From: Pedobacter metabolipauper
Lineage (GTDB): Bacteria; Bacteroidota; Bacteroidia; Sphingobacteriales; Sphingobacteriaceae
Direction: 5' to 3'
Length of the DNA: 64,000 bases
Assembly (NCBI RefSeq): GCF_004362715.1
Contig: NZ_SNYC01000005.1
Coordinates: 63,781-127,780, forward strand
Position numbers and translations under genes: made by a program. The number at the start of each line of letters is the position of its first letter. Position 1 is the first letter of the stretch. Below are positions 61,649 through 64,000 of this stretch, one piece after another. The notes beneath the pieces were generated by a model that was not told the DNA's origin, searched no databases, and saw nothing but the letters and a program-made list of their open reading frames with translations.

Positions 61649-64000
61649 ATGCTCTTAGAAACATTAATATTTATTCTACTTCTTGTCCTTCTATTAATGC
61701 TATTCCGTTTTAATGGTACCATAAATCAAAAGGTTGACTTTTTCAGTTTACAAAATGACCGGATATCTAACCAGATTGCCCAGTTGCAGGCTAAAATTGA
61801 AAAACTAGCTTTAAAAGAAAATCCTGTCTCGAAAGTTACAGAGGTTAAGAAAGATACTGAACCTGTTGTTGACCCTAATTCGGTTTTAAAACCTGCTCAC
61901 CTTACATCTTACATTGATGCAGCACCAGACAATCGTACACCTGTTCAGGATGCTGTACCTGCTAAAGAAGAAATTAAACCTGATGTTGCTGTTAGATCTC
62001 CCGCAGTTACGGCGGCTTCAGCAGTACCAAACCGCCCGAATATCCCATACATAGAAGCTCCTAAAAAACCGTCCTTCCGCGAACGCAATCCAGATTTGGA
62101 AAAATTCATTGGTGAAAACCTGTTCAATAAGATCGGAATTGTGATCCTGGTATTAGGCATGGGATTCTTCCTTAAGTTTGCTATAGATAAAGAATGGATT
62201 AATGAGATTGGCAGGGTTTCTATCGGGTTCATTTGTGGAGCAGCATTAATTGGTTTGGCTCATCGCATGAGAAAATCATTCGTAACATTTAGTTCAGTCC
62301 TTGTTGGGGGTGGCGTGGCTATTTTATATTTTACAGTGACCATTGCATTTCAGCAATACCAATTATTTAGCCAAACTATTGCCTTTATACTCACTATATT
62401 AATTACTGCCTTTACCGTTTTATTGTCTGTAAGTTATGACCGGAAGGAATTGGCTTTATTTGGAATGCTGGGTGGTTTTTGTGCTCCGTTTATGATTAGT
62501 ACCGGAGAGGGAAATTACATCATACTGTTTAGTTATATCCTGATCCTAAATCTGGGTATGCTGGTATTGGCATATTTTAAAAAGTGGTCAATAATTAATA
62601 TCGTATGCTATGTGCTTACCATCCTACTATTTGGTAGTTACCTTGGACGAACGCTTATGTCAAAGGCTGATCCAGGTACCTATTTAGGATTACTTATCTT
62701 TGCAGCTCTATTTTATCTTGTGTTTCTGCTGATGAATGTAATCAATAACATTAAAGAAAAAACTGCTTTCAAGACATTGGAAATAGGGATACTGATGAGC
62801 AATACTTTTCTTTTTTATACTGCAGGAATGCTGATCCTTGAAAACTTAGGAAATGGAGCATTTAAAGGTCTGTTTACCGCTTTACTAGGCCTGGTAAACT
62901 TTGGTTTTGCTTATGGTTTGTATATGAATAAAAAGGTAGACAGGAACCTGATCTATCTATTGATCGGGCTTGTACTCACGTTCATTAGCTTAGCCGGGCC
63001 TGTGCAACTGGAGGGAAACCAGATCACCTTATTCTGGGCTGCTGAATGTGTATTACTCTTATGGTTATCCCAAAAATCGGGAATTCTGCTGATCCGTCAA
63101 ACGTCCGTATTGGTATTGATATTGATGACAGGCAGCCTCATTATGGATTGGGAGCAAGTTTATTATTCTTCGGCTATCAAGGACATTGTTCTCCGACCGA
63201 TCTTAAATCGTGGTTTTATTACCGGTACGGTTAGTTTAATCTGTATTTGCTTATACTCCAGGTTACTTAGGTCAGAGATAAGATCGGTTCTTTTTAAAGA
63301 GATCAGTACATCCAGGCTAATCCTCGGTATTTCGGCAATTGTTATTGGCTATATAGTGATCTTTTTAGAACTCAATTTCCAGGCCTATATTTATTTTCCT
63401 GAAATTAGGGTTCTTAGCCTGGCAAGCTATAATTACCTGTTCATATACATTTTATTTACCCCTGTCTATAAGCTTAATAATAAACAATTTAACGGCATAA
63501 TCTCAGGTTTAGCTGCTATTTCTTTATTGGGCTATCTTTTTATTTACAATACAGAAACCATCTTTTTAAGAAATGCTTATTTAAAGGATCAAGGCAGCCT
63601 CTCCAATTATTTATTTCATTATCTAATGGTTATTCTATGCGGAATTACGCTGTTTAAATTATATAAAATGATAGCCGGATTTAAAGAATTAATGTTGCTG
63701 CGGGCATTCCAAATATTTGCGATCTTTATTATCCTGGTCATTGCGAGTTCTGAGTTGGATCATTTGTTGATGATCTCTCAATATGGGAGTGAAAAAAGCA
63801 CTTATGATATTTTGGTGATTAGTCACAAGACAGGATACCCTATTCTTTGGGGCTGCTTTGCATTATTATGCATCTATCTGGGAATGAAATGGAAATCAAG
63901 GGAGATTCGGGTAATGTCAATTTCTCTTTTAGCCATTACATTAATTAAATTGTTTGTGTTCGACTTAAGGGGCATATCTGAAGGCGGAAAAATAGCGGCT
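61649..64000 (+). CDS. DUF2339 multipass membrane protein (cut by window edge)
   Basis: 784 codons without a stop, running off the right edge. One N-terminal membrane helix (LETLIFILLLVLLLMLF) is followed by a coiled coil (about 30-60), a low-complexity region and PDLEKFIGENLFNKIGIVILVLGMGFFLK in part, which is the DUF2339 hallmark (ENLFNKIG, FFLKFAIDKEWI), and then over a dozen membrane segments with loops such as GIxxGxxxxLLGGFCAPF. DUF2339 proteins are large inner-membrane proteins of unknown function. It is divergent from the tonB-like gene. Confidence 0.9.
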   Translation, partial: MLLETLIFILLLVLLLMLFRFNGTINQKVDFFSLQNDRISNQIAQLQAKIEKLALKENPVSKVTEVKKDTEPVVDPNSVLKPAHLTSYIDAAPDNRTPVQDAVPAKEEIKPDVAVRSPAVTAASAVPNRPNIPYIEAPKKPSFRERNPDLEKFIGENLFNKIGIVILVLGMGFFLKFAIDKEWINEIGRVSIGFICGAALIGLAHRMRKSFVTFSSVLVGGGVAILYFTVTIAFQQYQLFSQTIAFILTILITAFTVLLSVSYDRKELALFGMLGGFCAPFMISTGEGNYIILFSYILILNLGMLVLAYFKKWSIINIVCYVLTILLFGSYLGRTLMSKADPGTYLGLLIFAALFYLVFLLMNVINNIKEKTAFKTLEIGILMSNTFLFYTAGMLILENLGNGAFKGLFTALLGLVNFGFAYGLYMNKKVDRNLIYLLIGLVLTFISLAGPVQLEGNQITLFWAAECVLLLWLSQKSGILLIRQTSVLVLILMTGSLIMDWEQVYYSSAIKDIVLRPILNRGFITGTVSLICICLYSRLLRSEIRSVLFKEISTSRLILGISAIVIGYIVIFLELNFQAYIYFPEIRVLSLASYNYLFIYILFTPVYKLNNKQFNGIISGLAAISLLGYLFIYNTETIFLRNAYLKDQGSLSNYLFHYLMVILCGITLFKLYKMIAGFKELMLLRAFQIFAIFIILVIASSELDHLLMISQYGSEKSTYDILVISHKTGYPILWGCFALLCIYLGMKWKSREIRVMSISLLAITLIKLFVFDLRGISEGGKIAA

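Noticed and set aside
1..64000. CRISPR arrays, insertion sequences, integrases, rRNA genes
   Set aside because: Looked for regular direct repeats with spacers, transposase or integrase motifs and rRNA signatures; none seen.

Overview
The window looks like a chromosomal segment of a soil or plant-associated Bacteroidota, most likely family Sphingobacteriaceae (Pedobacter or Mucilaginibacter type). The reasons are three SusC and two SusD proteins, an ECF sigma/FecR pair beside a SusC with an STN domain, class II Fic and DUF2339 proteins of Bacteroidota style, scarce Shine-Dalgarno sequences, and promoters of the Bacteroidota form TTTG-N19-TAnnTTTG (clearest in front of tRNA-His). No rRNA, CRISPR array, transposase or integrase was seen.

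Region A (1-16140) is a polysaccharide utilisation locus that probably targets a rhamnose-containing glycan. On the minus strand lie ECF sigma, FecR anti-sigma, SusC (STN type), SusD and AraC, followed by the start of a second SusC that runs off the left edge. Two GH78-type rhamnosidases are transcribed the other way.

Region B (16140-28300) is a run of small redox and regulatory genes: an SDR reductase with an AraC regulator, a luciferase-like monooxygenase, NTF2-like proteins, an AraC regulator between an OsmC gene and a membrane-protein gene, a thioredoxin protein, two TetR regulators, and a five-gene operon SDR / SnoaL-like / SDR / MazG-like / SDR. Several of these regulators have visible repeated operator-like sites.

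Region C (28300-30170) is a short accessory patch: a class II Fic protein, a 34-codon ORF, tRNA-like sequence scraps and tRNA-His.

Region D (30250-48420) holds RNase HI, then what looks like a mannose/mannoside regulon. It comprises an MFS sugar porter, a mannose-6-phosphate-isomerase fusion, a GntR/UTRA repressor, and a six-gene PUL (SusC, SusD, two discoidin-type surface lipoproteins, an (alpha/alpha)6 glycosidase, a GH92). Palindromic sites of one type (ATGT-N4-ACAT) occur both in front of the isomerase/GntR pair and in front of SusC, which links the two halves. Class I fructose-1,6-bisphosphatase follows.

Region E (48400-64000) is mostly core: a metallophosphoesterase, TrmN6, PurL, an RND efflux operon (adaptor, pump, outer-membrane factor) with its TetR and three matching operator sites, a TonB energy transducer, and a DUF2339 membrane protein cut by the right edge.

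The window's most distinctive content is regulatory: at least five local regulator/operator circuits can be read from repeated sequence alone. The least ordinary genes are the isomerase carrying a P-loop-less kinase-like domain and the SDR/MazG-like operon.
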